From Nitrospira sp. (lineage in GTDB: Bacteria > Nitrospirota > Nitrospiria > Nitrospirales > Nitrospiraceae): a stretch of 44,974 bases of DNA. Of the stretch, positions 31,958-40,875 are shown piece by piece. The position numbers and the translations under genes are program-made. Below the pieces are notes generated by a model that was not told the origin of the DNA, did not search any database, and was given only the letters and a program-made list of their open reading frames with translations. Location of the stretch: assembly GCA_018242665.1 (NCBI GenBank), contig JAFEBL010000030.1:1-44974 (forward strand). Direction: 5' to 3'. How positions within the stretch are numbered: position 1 is the stretch's first letter; every line of letters starts with the position of its first letter.

Positions 31958-33488
31958 GGCTGGTGCGCCAATCGATACGGCCTCACCGCGCGGACTCGTG
32001 ATCCTGCTCAATGGGCTCCTCCTCGCCTTCGTCGTCAATCTCGTCCTGCAGCCGTTGCTGGAGCCGGATCTGGGCTGGCACCTCCGCGCCGGCTTAGATT
32101 TGCTTGCCAACGGTTGGCGGGTCCCAGATACCGATCCCTATTCCCATACCATGCCGGATTGGCACTGGGTGGAACACGCCTGGTTGACCGATGGGCTGCT
32201 CGCCATGATCTATCAAGGTGTGGGCGCGTCCGGTGGACTCGGGCTGATTGTCTTCTTCGGCGTCGTGACGGGATTGGCTTGGTGGGTGGCATCCGGTGTG
32301 GCTCCCGTGCCTGCGACATACCGGCTGGCCGCCATGGTCGGCAGTCTCTGGGTCGCGCTTCCCTTTCTCGGCGCCCGCACGCAACTGCTCAGTCTTCTCG
32401 GAGTGGCATTCGTGTTGCGGATATGGAGGGGCATTCAGCAGGGCCGGGGACGATTAGTGTGGACGCTTCTTCCGTTGTTTTTGTGCTGGGCCAATTTGCA
32501 TGGCGGATTCACTGCCGGTCTATTTCTGTTGACGGTGATGTTGGCCTTGTCGCTCGCCGTCACGGTCTGTGTGGAATGGCGGCTTTGCCGGATGACACCG
32601 GATGAGTCGGTATTGAGTTGGCGCGATCTCGGTCGCATCGGCATGGCGTTGGGATTGGCAGGAGCAATGACGCTCGTGAATCCCTATGGGTGGGGGCTGT
32701 ATGTGGAGATTTATGATTCGTTAACCGATCGGTTCATGATTGAGACCTTGCGGGAATGGCAGCCCGTGTCCTTTGAGGGATGGGCTGGCCGTGCGTATGG
32801 TCTGTATCTTGCTGTCTTCTTGGGTCTCGTCGTGGGATGGTATCGACGGGTGGAACCGGTTCGGTGGGTGATGCTCCTTCTCGTGCTCGGGTTATCATTG
32901 CGACATTGGCGTAATGTGGCGCTGTTTTTGATTGTGAGCCTCCCGCTGATGGCAGAACTCCTGGCCGCGGTCGTGGCCTCCTGCCTGCGCTGGATGCCGA
33001 TACTGAAGGCGCGGGCAACTTCCGTGTTGCTAGTGCTCATCGGTGCAACCGCGACGGCCTTGTATGGACAGGGGACCGAGCATCTCGACCATGTTTGGCA
33101 GTCCGGCCGCATGCCGGAGCGCTATTTTGAACAGACCGAGTATCCCATCGAAGCGGTGTGGTGGATCCGGAGCCATCGGCAGGAACTCGGCACGAGGTTG
33201 TACAATGACTACGGCTTCGGCGGCTTTCTCCTGTGGCAGCTTCCCGGAGAGAGAATCTTCATCGATGGCCGCATGCCGGCCTGGCGCATCAAAGACCGGC
33301 GGATTTTTCAGGATTATGTGGAGCTGAATCGTGAGGGTGCGCCCCAGCTGGCCCTGTTGGATCGGTACGGGGTGGATTGGGGGCTGATATCCCGTGGTAG
33401 CGCGCTGGCGAAGGCGTTGGACGGCCATCAGGCCTGGGAGACGCTCTATGCCGATGCCAAGGTGGTGATTGTGCGGCGGCGGTCATGA
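31947..33488 (+). CDS. GT-C-like polytopic membrane protein
   Basis: 513 residues with about ten hydrophobic segments (first at about 14-32, then several between 80 and 380). A large first loop carries an acidic-aromatic motif (LEPDLGWHLRAG) and WHWVEHAWLTDG, reminiscent of the catalytic loop of GT-C lipid-linked-sugar transferases. A soluble C-terminal domain (about 390-513) has LYNDYGFGGFLLW and ERIFIDGRMPAW, as in a family of uncharacterised membrane proteins with similar ends. Translationally coupled to the carbamoyltransferase, it probably belongs to the same glycan pathway. Activity is not demonstrable from sequence alone. Confidence 0.75.
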   Translation: MAAEAGAPIDTASPRGLVILLNGLLLAFVVNLVLQPLLEPDLGWHLRAGLDLLANGWRVPDTDPYSHTMPDWHWVEHAWLTDGLLAMIYQGVGASGGLGLIVFFGVVTGLAWWVASGVAPVPATYRLAAMVGSLWVALPFLGARTQLLSLLGVAFVLRIWRGIQQGRGRLVWTLLPLFLCWANLHGGFTAGLFLLTVMLALSLAVTVCVEWRLCRMTPDESVLSWRDLGRIGMALGLAGAMTLVNPYGWGLYVEIYDSLTDRFMIETLREWQPVSFEGWAGRAYGLYLAVFLGLVVGWYRRVEPVRWVMLLLVLGLSLRHWRNVALFLIVSLPLMAELLAAVVASCLRWMPILKARATSVLLVLIGATATALYGQGTEHLDHVWQSGRMPERYFEQTEYPIEAVWWIRSHRQELGTRLYNDYGFGGFLLWQLPGERIFIDGRMPAWRIKDRRIFQDYVELNREGAPQLALLDRYGVDWGLISRGSALAKALDGHQAWETLYADAKVVIVRRRS

Positions 33489-33558
33489 GCTCGGCTCGGG
33501 ATGAACATCGGCCGAGGCCTGCCAGCTGGGACTATCGCGAGGGCTTGTGGGTCCGCCG

Positions 33559-34491
33559 CTAGGAATGTGACGGTTCAATCGCTGCCAGATCAGGCTCGAC
33601 CGTAGTGAGTGTGGGGCGACAACGAGGCGCATAAAGGCCTTGGGCCTCACGCTTGCGGATCGCCAGCAGTTCCCGAAGCATGATGACGCCATCGCGCCAG
33701 GGACGAACTTTGGATCCTGGCTGGTCTGCCCAATTGATCGGTACTTCCGCAATGCGATAATTCCGCCGACCGGCAATGTGTAACAGCTCCAGATCGAACG
33801 CGTACCCATCGACACAGGACACCGAAAACAGGTCTTGGGCAATCGGTTGCCGGAACAGCTTGAATCCACATTGCGTATCGGCAAATCGCGGCTCACCGAG
33901 ACGGCGCACCAGGTTGTTGAAGAGGCTGCCGAGGAGACTTCGATGCCATCGTGCCTGCACGGTAAACGCCGGGTCTTGAGACGCCAAGGCGCGTGAGCCG
34001 ATGGCCAGATCTGCCCCGGCTGTGATCGCCGCCTCTAATCGCTCCAATTCCTCCATCGGCGTCGCCCCGTCCGCATCGGCAAACAGCTGCATGGTGCCGC
34101 GCGCGGCCTGCATGCCGCGTCGTACCGCCGCGCCTTTGCCCATGTTGCACGTCAGTTGAATCAGTCGAACGTTTGGGCAGCGTTGGGCTGTGTCTTCAAC
34201 GGCCTGAGCCGTCCCGTCGGTACTGCCGTCATCGACCACGAGCATTTCATAGGAACGCGAGTGTCGGTCGAGATAGGCGATAGCCTGTTGGAGAAACAGC
34301 GGAAGGCGTCGAGCCTCGTTAAAGGCAGGAATGATGATGGAGAGGTGCGGCGCCTGGGTCGAGCACGGTGTCACGGTGGAGACAGCCTCGTGTCGGAGTG
34401 TGACGCGACCGATCCGCCACGGCGGCGAATCGTGGCCCACGGTAACTGAGCGACGGGAGAAATGCAAGCCATGGTTCCCGGCTCTTGACAT
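33559..34491 (-). CDS. Family 2 glycosyltransferase, DPM1/ALG5-like
   Basis: 310 residues in this frame. A GT-A fold begins at about residue 49: LSIIIPAFNEARRLP, VVDDGSTDGTA (nucleotide binding), MGKGAAVRRGMQAARG, the DxD-type DADGATP (metal) and DTQCGFKLFRQPIAQDLF with a YAFDLELLHIA segment. This is the dolichyl/polyprenyl-phosphate mannose or glucose synthase-type subfamily, making a lipid-linked sugar donor for GT-C enzymes such as the one next door. No membrane segment is seen at the C-terminus. The first ~45 residues are dissimilar to the family, so the true start may be internal, for example GTG 34374 just before the domain. Confidence 0.88.
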   Translation of the reverse strand: MSRAGNHGLHFSRRSVTVGHDSPPWRIGRVTLRHEAVSTVTPCSTQAPHLSIIIPAFNEARRLPLFLQQAIAYLDRHSRSYEMLVVDDGSTDGTAQAVEDTAQRCPNVRLIQLTCNMGKGAAVRRGMQAARGTMQLFADADGATPMEELERLEAAITAGADLAIGSRALASQDPAFTVQARWHRSLLGSLFNNLVRRLGEPRFADTQCGFKLFRQPIAQDLFSVSCVDGYAFDLELLHIAGRRNYRIAEVPINWADQPGSKVRPWRDGVIMLRELLAIRKREAQGLYAPRCRPTLTTVEPDLAAIEPSHS

Positions 34492-34538
34492 GCACAGGGA
34501 GCGGAGTGGATCGTATCGTTCAGGCCGAGGAGCGAATC

Positions 34539-35318
34539 ATGAGGCAAATCACGGCGTGGTCGCTTGCGCTGATCGGCCTGCTGCTGTTCTCGGGGTGTGC
34601 GGCGGCCTCGCCTCCGAGCCGGCTGCACCGGTATGTCGCGGTCACTGAGAGTGGCGCGGACGATTCGCCGAGGCTGCCGGCCTCACGTCCGGTTCGAACC
34701 GCGCTGGTGCTGTTGATTGACCGGTCGGATCCCGACTCGGCTCCCGCGTTGCCGGATGAGGCCCAGGCGAAAGTGGCGGAAACCCTGTCGGCCCATATCA
34801 ACCGCGGGTTTCCACTCACCGTGGAACGAATCGTTACGCTCGGTGAATGGCCTGCATCTGGGATGGCGCCTGACTGGAATGCGCTCGCGACGCAGCAGGG
34901 GGTCGATTACTTGGTGGTCACGGTCTTGTCGAGTGTCGAGCAAGAGTATCCCGCGTCTCTGTTCCTAGGGTGGACGTCCCACCGTCAGCCAGGGCTTCGG
35001 CGGGACAATTGGTCGCTGGCCGAAGCGGCCTTGGTGGATCGAGGCAGCGGACGGCAGCTGATGTATGCAGAAGGGCGCGCGATGGCGACGCTGGATCGTC
35101 CTACCGTGCCGGGCATTTCACAATGGTATCCGGTGATCTATCTGAGGCCGCAGGAGCCAGAGCGGCGTCTCTGGCCACCGACCTACGAGGGGGCCCCGGT
35201 GACGCTGCGGGTCGTGGCCATGGAACAGGCCGCGATACGATTGGCCGGCAATCTGCAGCGTGCCTGGATCGAACAGCGAGAGCGTGAATCGTTGGGCAAT
35301 GAGGCCGCTATGCCGTGA
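34539..35318 (+). CDS. Lipoprotein of unknown function
   Basis: 259 residues from ATG 34539 with GAGGAGCG upstream. The lipobox FSGC gives Cys 19. The mature domain has an alternating beta/alpha pattern (RTALVLLIDRSDPDSAPALP, YLVVTVLSSVEQEYPA, WSLAEAALVDRGSGRQLMYA), reminiscent of periplasmic CsgG/LpoB-like domains that bind peptidoglycan or polymer. It precedes the protease gene by 114 nt with the candidate promoter between. I do not recognise an exact family. Confidence 0.7.
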   Translation: MRQITAWSLALIGLLLFSGCAAASPPSRLHRYVAVTESGADDSPRLPASRPVRTALVLLIDRSDPDSAPALPDEAQAKVAETLSAHINRGFPLTVERIVTLGEWPASGMAPDWNALATQQGVDYLVVTVLSSVEQEYPASLFLGWTSHRQPGLRRDNWSLAEAALVDRGSGRQLMYAEGRAMATLDRPTVPGISQWYPVIYLRPQEPERRLWPPTYEGAPVTLRVVAMEQAAIRLAGNLQRAWIEQRERESLGNEAAMP

Positions 35319-35341
35319 CGGCCGGTTCGGCGTTTTCCTCT

Positions 35342-35371
35342 TTGAAGGCGATTCTGTGATTAGTGTAGAAT
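35342..35371 (+). promoter_or_regulatory. Candidate sigma70 promoter before the Do-like protease
   Basis: TTGAAG (35342-35347), 18-nt spacer, TAGAAT (35366-35371). The leader to ATG 35433 would be about 55 nt and carries AGAGGAG. It may drive the entire following cluster. Confidence 0.5.
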
Positions 35372-35432
35372 GACGCGTTCGACGATAGCGCGGAGGATGG
35401 TCCCTCAATTCCGGTTTCCCAGAGGAGAACAC

Positions 35433-36968
35433 ATGGTGTATCGACATCAGCGCAGCAAGATGCTGTCCGTACTCGCGGCGACTACCATGGTCGCTGCCAC
35501 GTTTTTGTCCGGAGGAGTGCAACTCGGGTCTCAGGCGGAGGCGGCTGGTGTGCCTCCGGCGTTCGCGCAGGGTTTTTCAGAAATCGTGAAGGCGGTGACT
35601 CCGGCAGTCGTGAATATTGCGGTGACCGGAGGCGGGGAAGGCCGGCGCGAAGGTCGGCGTCAGCTCCCTCCCGGCGGCCCGTTCGGCGGGCCACCTCCAG
35701 GTCCTGGCGGTCCCGGTGAAGAGCCTCCCGGTATGGAACCCCCTGGCGGTCCTGGCGGCCCTCCCGGCGGCGGTCCGCATCGTCCCGAACAGAGCGCCGG
35801 GTCCGGCGTCATCCTCGATCCCAACGGCTACATTGTCACCAATAACCACGTGGTGGAAGGCGCCACGCAGATCACGGTGACGCTCTCGGATCGCCGGGAG
35901 TTCCCGGCCAAGATCATCGGCACCGATCCGAAAACGGACCTCGCCATCATCAAGATTGAAGCGAAAGATCTCGCCTCCATGAAGTGGGCGGACTATGACG
36001 AACTGCAGGTGGGCGATCTGGTCCTTGCGGTGGGAAGCCCATTTGGACTCAGCTCGACCGTCACGTTGGGGATCATTAGTGCGCTCGGCCGCGGCAACGT
36101 CGGCATTGCGGACTATGAAGACTTTATTCAGACGGATGCCGCGATCAATCCCGGCAATTCAGGTGGCGCCCTCGTCAACATGCAAGGCAAGTTGATCGGA
36201 ATCAACACCGCTATTTTCTCCCGCACGGGAGGGTCCGAGGGAATCGGGTTCGCCATTCCCAGCAGCATTGCGACCGACATTGTCGACAGTCTGACGAAGA
36301 CCGGCAAGGTGGTGCGCGGGTGGATGGGCGTGGCGATTCAGGAAATTACACCAGCGCTGGCCAAGTCGTTCAAATTGCCCGAACAACGTAAGGGCGTCCT
36401 GATCAGCGACGTGAACGAGAACGGTCCTTCCCACACGGCCGGCATGCGGCGCGGGGATGTGGTCATCTCCTTCAACGGCAAGGAAGTGCAGAGCGTCAGC
36501 CAGTTGCGCAACCTGGTCGCGCGTATGGCTGTCGGCAAGGAAGCGGACATCAAGATTTTGCGCGAAGGCAAGGAGCAGGTCTTGAAGGTCAAGGTGGCTG
36601 AACGGCCTTCGGACGAGGTGCTGGCCAAGCGGGAGCCTGGTCCTGCTGCGCCCCAGACTGAAACCGTGAAGCCGCCCGACAACGTGTTGGCGGCCTTGCG
36701 CGTCCAAATACTGGATGCGGCCATGCAGAGCCAGCTCAACATTCCCGCCAAGACAACCGGCGTGGTGGTGAGTTCGGTTGAAGCGGGGAGTCCTGCCGAG
36801 GCGGCCGGATTGCAGCGCGGGGACGTGATCCAAGAGGTGAATCACGAGGTCGTGAAGAACCTTGAGGATTACCAGAAGGCGTCAGCCAAGGTGAAGAAAG
36901 ACGAGATGGTTGTGCTCTTGCTGAGTCGGCAGGGGAACAATCTGTTCGTAGCCGTCAATCCGAAGTAG
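35433..36968 (+). CDS. Do-like periplasmic serine protease (DegP/MucD type)
   Basis: Envelope quality-control protease and chaperone. 511 residues: signal peptide (about 1-38), then a Gly/Pro-rich stretch (about 66-118, PGGPFGGPPPGPGGPG-like) replacing the usual Q-linker loop, the protease domain with catalytic H139 (TNNHVVEG), D169 (KTDLAII) and S243 (NPGNSGGAL), and two PDZ domains (about 310-385 and 420-500). This organisation matches DegP/MucD. The proline/glycine loop (the LA loop region) is much longer than usual and may influence cage assembly. It precedes tatC by 79 nt, separated by a perfect hairpin. Confidence 0.95.
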   Translation: MVYRHQRSKMLSVLAATTMVAATFLSGGVQLGSQAEAAGVPPAFAQGFSEIVKAVTPAVVNIAVTGGGEGRREGRRQLPPGGPFGGPPPGPGGPGEEPPGMEPPGGPGGPPGGGPHRPEQSAGSGVILDPNGYIVTNNHVVEGATQITVTLSDRREFPAKIIGTDPKTDLAIIKIEAKDLASMKWADYDELQVGDLVLAVGSPFGLSSTVTLGIISALGRGNVGIADYEDFIQTDAAINPGNSGGALVNMQGKLIGINTAIFSRTGGSEGIGFAIPSSIATDIVDSLTKTGKVVRGWMGVAIQEITPALAKSFKLPEQRKGVLISDVNENGPSHTAGMRRGDVVISFNGKEVQSVSQLRNLVARMAVGKEADIKILREGKEQVLKVKVAERPSDEVLAKREPGPAAPQTETVKPPDNVLAALRVQILDAAMQSQLNIPAKTTGVVVSSVEAGSPAEAAGLQRGDVIQEVNHEVVKNLEDYQKASAKVKKDEMVVLLLSRQGNNLFVAVNPK

Positions 36969-36985
36969 ACAGCAACCAGCGGACC

Positions 36986-37025
36986 GCTCTCAGCTATCAC
37001 GCCAATTCGGCTGATGGCTGAGAGC
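36986..37025 (+). terminator. 14-bp hairpin between protease and tatC genes
   Basis: GCTCTCAGCTATCA (36986-36999) pairs with TGATGGCTGAGAGC (37012-37025), one T-G wobble, 12-nt loop with inner GCC/GGC. No proper T-tract follows, so termination would be partial; it may set the protease-to-TatC ratio. Confidence 0.55.
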
Positions 37026-37047
37026 TTCCTGCTGAAAGCGATTTTGC

Positions 37048-37995
37048 ATGGCTGACGGGTTCAAGTTTCAAGAGTGGCTGCAGGATACGGTCTTTAAGCC
37101 GCTCGAAGATAAAAAGATGCCGGTCATGGAGCACTTGGTTGAGCTCCAGGTCCGGTTGACCCGTGCAGTCATCGTGACGGCGATTGTTTTTGTCGGCACC
37201 TTTTTTTATGCTGACACGCTGGTGAAGTGGATCCGCATCCCGCTTCAAAACATGTTCGTCCCGGGGGCCCTTTCCTGGATTCCCACCGACCTCCCGACCG
37301 TGCCCTTCGTCTTTCTCGCCCCGGCGGAAGCACTCTGGCAAAACGTCAAAGTCGCGGGATTGTTTGCCCTGGTGCTGGGCACGCCCTACATTTTGTTGGA
37401 GTTTTGGTATTTCGTCGTTCCCGGCTTGCATGTACAGGAACGGCGATTCGTCGGGCCGTTTGTGATCCTGAGCACCCTGGCCTTTTACCTCGGGTTGTTG
37501 TTCTCCTTCTTCTTTGTGTTGCCGTTTGCGTTGAACTTTTTGATTTCCTACGGCGTGAATGCCGGATTTATTCCGCAACTCTCGATCGCGCAATATGTTG
37601 GATTCGCGCTGTGGTTTCTCCTGGTCTTCGGGCTGATCTTCGAAGTGCCGCTGGTGATTACGTTGTTGGCCAAGCTCGGATGGGTTGACGCGCCACTCTT
37701 GAAGCGGTATCGCAAATGGGCGTTCCTCACGGCGTTTATCTTTGCCGCCATTCTCACGCCGACCCCGGACCCGTTCAATCAATGTCTGATGGCCTTGCCC
37801 ATGTACATCTTTTATGAAGTCGGGATCGTCAGCGCAGGGATCTTCAACAAGAAGAAGACTGAGGAACAGGCCCAGGCCCTTGTGCCGGCAGTGGCGGCTG
37901 CCGGACCTAGCGTCGGGAAGCCAGGACCGTCAATCCCCTCAGGGGGAGGAGACAGTGAGTATGTCGGGGTGCCGACGGGGGGCCGTCGACACTAG
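37048..37995 (+). CDS. tatC: Sec-independent protein translocase subunit TatC
   Basis: Receptor and core of the Tat pathway, exporting folded proteins such as molybdenum and Fe-S enzymes. 315 residues: the N-terminal MEHLVELQVRLTRAV (conserved HLxELxxRL) and six membrane segments at about 31-51, 100-130, 150-180, 195-220, 235-250 and 252-270. A hydrophilic Ala/Pro/Gly extension of about 40 residues at the C-terminus is not standard. TatA/B genes are not in the window. Directly upstream of the cofactor cluster, it fits export of a metal-cofactor enzyme. Confidence 0.92.
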   Translation: MADGFKFQEWLQDTVFKPLEDKKMPVMEHLVELQVRLTRAVIVTAIVFVGTFFYADTLVKWIRIPLQNMFVPGALSWIPTDLPTVPFVFLAPAEALWQNVKVAGLFALVLGTPYILLEFWYFVVPGLHVQERRFVGPFVILSTLAFYLGLLFSFFFVLPFALNFLISYGVNAGFIPQLSIAQYVGFALWFLLVFGLIFEVPLVITLLAKLGWVDAPLLKRYRKWAFLTAFIFAAILTPTPDPFNQCLMALPMYIFYEVGIVSAGIFNKKKTEEQAQALVPAVAAAGPSVGKPGPSIPSGGGDSEYVGVPTGGRRH

Positions 37996-38074
37996 TGTGC
38001 GCAGGAAACGAGTAAGGCGACGAAAGGCGGCTTTCGTCCAGGCAGCATGATGTACGTTGTACGAGGAGTCTAGG

Positions 38075-39031
38075 ATGCCACGCGAGTTAAATGTCATTTC
38101 ACAGCCCGGTTCCAGCAGCGGCGGCGATGCCTGTACCTATATGTGGGCCTGTGCCATTTGCGACGAAAATGAGACTTGTCAAAAGGACAAGGAGGGCCAC
38201 AGCCGTTGGCTGGTCGCAAAGCGCATGGAGCGGATCGAATATAAAGTGCTGGTCATGAGCAACAAGGGTGGCGTGGGCAAGAGCACCTGCACCACGAACC
38301 TTGCCGTTAGTCTCGCCCTGAAGGGCTGGCATGTCGGTATTTGCGACATGGACATCCATGGTCCCAACATCCCGAAGATGGTGGGAGCCGAAGGCCAGAA
38401 GTTGAAGATCAGCACGTCGGGCGGCATCATCCCGTTTCAGGCGTACAACATGAAAATCGCCTCGATGTCGTTTCTCCTGCAGAACTCCGACGATCCGATC
38501 ATCTGGCGCGACGCATATAAGTATGAATTCATCAATCAGTTGCTGGGTGGCGTCGAGTGGCAGGACCTCAATTTCCTCCTGATCGATCTCCCTCCGGGAA
38601 CCGGCAATGAATCGGTGACGACCATCGATTTACTGGGTGGGGTGAGCGGAGCGGTGATCATCACCACGCCGCAAGAAGTGGCGTTGCTGGATTCCCGTAA
38701 GTCGGTGACCTTCTGCAAAGACAGCGAAGTGCCGATCATCGGCATCGTCGAAAATATGAGTGGGCTGGAATGTCCGCATTGCCACAAGGAAGTGAATGTT
38801 TTCCGCAAAGGCGGCGGCGAAGCTTCGGCGTCGGATATGGGAGTGCCGTTCCTGGGACGCATTCCATTGGATCCTGACGTGGTGACGCAAAGTGATGCGG
38901 GCGAGCCGTTCGCGCTGTTCAATTCCGACTCAGCCACCGCCCAGGCTTACCATGATATCGCCAACCAGGTTGAGGCGTTCTGCAAGAAAAGCGGCTCGCT
39001 CATCAAGCTGGCGCCACGCCAGCAACATTGA
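38075..39031 (+). CDS. Nbp35-like Mrp/ApbC P-loop ATPase with N-terminal four-Cys motif
   Basis: Fe-S cluster carrier or scaffold. 318 residues from ATG 38075 with GAGGAG upstream. The N-terminus carries C20-x5-C26-x2-C29-x5-C35, whose last three Cys follow the CxxCx5C pattern of the eukaryotic Nbp35 N-terminal cluster; ordinary bacterial Mrp proteins lack this. The deviant Walker A MSNKGGVGKST (about 73-83), DMDIHGPNIPKMVG, DLPPGTGNE and the CPHC bridging-cluster motif (MSGLECPHCHKEV, about 230-240) complete the family. It is 15 nt before moeA. The assignment to Fe-S insertion is from the family; a target such as nitrite oxidoreductase is inference. Confidence 0.93.
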   Translation: MPRELNVISQPGSSSGGDACTYMWACAICDENETCQKDKEGHSRWLVAKRMERIEYKVLVMSNKGGVGKSTCTTNLAVSLALKGWHVGICDMDIHGPNIPKMVGAEGQKLKISTSGGIIPFQAYNMKIASMSFLLQNSDDPIIWRDAYKYEFINQLLGGVEWQDLNFLLIDLPPGTGNESVTTIDLLGGVSGAVIITTPQEVALLDSRKSVTFCKDSEVPIIGIVENMSGLECPHCHKEVNVFRKGGGEASASDMGVPFLGRIPLDPDVVTQSDAGEPFALFNSDSATAQAYHDIANQVEAFCKKSGSLIKLAPRQQH

Positions 39032-39046
39032 TCGGATGGTGATGTT

Positions 39047-40345
39047 GTGAAAGCTCCCGATGCCATGACCGGATTGACCCCGCTTCACGAAGCTCAGCGC
39101 GTTGTGCTGGAGGCGTCCTCGCCGTTGGGTCTAGAGAAGGTGTCGATCCTCGACGCGCTGGGCCGCGTGCTCGGCGAGGATGTGATTGCCGAACGCCACA
39201 ATCCACCGTGGGACAATTCCGCGATGGATGGGTTCGCGGTGCGCGCGGAGGATATCGCCCAGGAGCATGCGATCACAAAGCCTGTCACGCTGACGGTCAT
39301 TGAAGATGTGCCGGCCGGAAAGATGCCGACCCAATCGGTCGGCAAGGGGCAGGCGATTCGGATCATGACCGGGGCGCCCATTCCCAAGGGCGCCGATACG
39401 GTGGTGAAGGTCGAGGATACTGAGCATACCCCCGAATCGGTGCGTGTGTTCAAAGCAGAATCTCGCGGAGCCAACATCAGGCCCCAGGGAGAGGATGTCA
39501 AGCAGGGCGACTGCATCATTCCCAAAGGCACAAGGATCCGGTCCGGTGAAGCGGGGATGCTGGCCATCCTGGCGAAATCGTTCGTGCTCGTATACCAGCG
39601 TCCACGGGTCGCGATTTTATCGACGGGTGATGAGCTCGCCGACTTGGATGAGCGGTTCAGCGAAGAGAAAATCATTAATTCCAATAGCTATGGGATCGCG
39701 GCGGCCGTCCAGGAAGCCGGCGGCGTGCCGATTTTGCTGGGTATCGCGCGGGATACACCTGCGGCTCTGAAGGAAAAGATTTCACACGGGTTGAACGCCG
39801 ATATCCTGGTGCTTTCCGGCGGGGTGTCGATGGGGGACTACGATTTCACCAAAGCCGTCTTCCGCGATCTCGGCGCCGAGATGAATTTCTGGAAGCTCGC
39901 CATCCGACCGGGGCAGCCGCTTGCATTCGGGAAGATTCAAGGCAAGCTGGCATTTGGCCTTCCCGGAAATCCTGTGTCCTCCATGGTGACCTTTGAGCAA
40001 TTGGTTCGGCCTGCCATGCTCAAACTGTCCGGTGCCATCGGGTATGGGCGTCCAATGCTGCAGGCGGAGTTTCAGGAGAAGTTTTCGAAACGCAATGACC
40101 GGCGACACTTTCTGCGCGGGGTGTTATGGCGTGAAGGCGGCGTGTTCAAAGTCCGGACCACCGGTGATCAGGGATCCGGGATTCTCACCTCCATGGTCAA
40201 AGCCAACTGCCTGATCGATATCCCCGTTGAGGTCGAACGTGTGAATCCTGGTGACCCGGTGACGGTGCAGCTGCTCAGCGGCTCGGCCTGGTTGGAACAG
40301 GCTGCTCCGGCTCCTTCCACAGGCCATCGTCCTTCCTGCTGCTAA
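39047..40345 (+). CDS. moeA: Molybdopterin molybdenumtransferase MoeA
   Basis: Inserts molybdate into adenylylated molybdopterin to form the molybdenum cofactor. 432 residues; the start GTG 39047 could also be ATG 39062. Motifs: DNSAMDGFAVRAEDI, VEDTEHT, GMLAILAKSFVLVYQRPRVA, LSTGDELADLDE, LVLSGGVSMGDYDF, RPGQPLAFGKI, FGLPGNPVSSMVTF; the C-terminal domain IV follows. Length is normal. Followed 20 nt later by mobB, a natural pairing for cofactor completion. Confidence 0.97.
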   Translation: MKAPDAMTGLTPLHEAQRVVLEASSPLGLEKVSILDALGRVLGEDVIAERHNPPWDNSAMDGFAVRAEDIAQEHAITKPVTLTVIEDVPAGKMPTQSVGKGQAIRIMTGAPIPKGADTVVKVEDTEHTPESVRVFKAESRGANIRPQGEDVKQGDCIIPKGTRIRSGEAGMLAILAKSFVLVYQRPRVAILSTGDELADLDERFSEEKIINSNSYGIAAAVQEAGGVPILLGIARDTPAALKEKISHGLNADILVLSGGVSMGDYDFTKAVFRDLGAEMNFWKLAIRPGQPLAFGKIQGKLAFGLPGNPVSSMVTFEQLVRPAMLKLSGAIGYGRPMLQAEFQEKFSKRNDRRHFLRGVLWREGGVFKVRTTGDQGSGILTSMVKANCLIDIPVEVERVNPGDPVTVQLLSGSAWLEQAAPAPSTGHRPSCC

Positions 40346-40365
40346 GCCGCGAAAGGAATCTGGTG

Positions 40366-40875
40366 ATGTCGGTACCTATCCTGTCTTTTGTCGGCCGATC
40401 GAACAGCGGCAAAACCACGCTCATCGAGCGCGTGATTCCGTTGTTGGTACGGGCGGGCTATAAGGTGGCGACTGTTAAGCATGCCGGGCATGGGTTTGAT
40501 CTCGATACTGAAGGAAAAGACAGCTGGCGGCACAAACAGGCTGGTGCGAGCAGTGTGGTGATCATTTCAAAGAGTAGCCTAGCCATGTTTGCCGATGTCT
40601 CGGACCGTATGAATGTCGAGGATGTGCGGGAACGGTATCTAGATCCGTCGTACGATTTGATTTTGGCCGAAGGGTGGCGCAGCGAGGGCTATCAAAAAAT
40701 CGTGGTGGTGCGTGATCAGATTGGAGAAGTTCCCGTCTCCCAGGACGGTCTGTTAGCCGTCGTGTCCAATAAGCCGGTGGAGACGACAGTACCGTTGCTC
40801 GATCCCGATGATGTGGCTGGGGTGGCGGAGTTGATCATCCGGCACTTTCCCCGACCCCGACGGGACGATGCGTAA
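40366..40875 (+). CDS. mobB: Molybdopterin-guanine dinucleotide biosynthesis adaptor MobB
   Basis: GTP-binding partner of MobA in making the bis-MGD cofactor used by DMSO reductase-family enzymes, including nitrite oxidoreductase and nitrate reductases. 169 residues (ATG 40366; a GTG just before is possible). P-loop GRSNSGKTTLIER (about 9-21), the KHAGHGFDLDTEGKDSWRH segment (about 40-58), and DLILAEGWRSEGYQKIVVVR are family signatures. The last 8 nt overlap the multihaem cytochrome gene (ATGCGTAA), so translation is coupled. Confidence 0.95.
   Translation: MSVPILSFVGRSNSGKTTLIERVIPLLVRAGYKVATVKHAGHGFDLDTEGKDSWRHKQAGASSVVIISKSSLAMFADVSDRMNVEDVRERYLDPSYDLILAEGWRSEGYQKIVVVRDQIGEVPVSQDGLLAVVSNKPVETTVPLLDPDDVAGVAELIIRHFPRPRRDDA

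Noticed and set aside
34485..34490. TTGACA upstream of the lipoprotein gene as a promoter
   Set aside because: No acceptable -10 box lies 16-18 nt downstream; the nearest TATCGT is 24 nt away.
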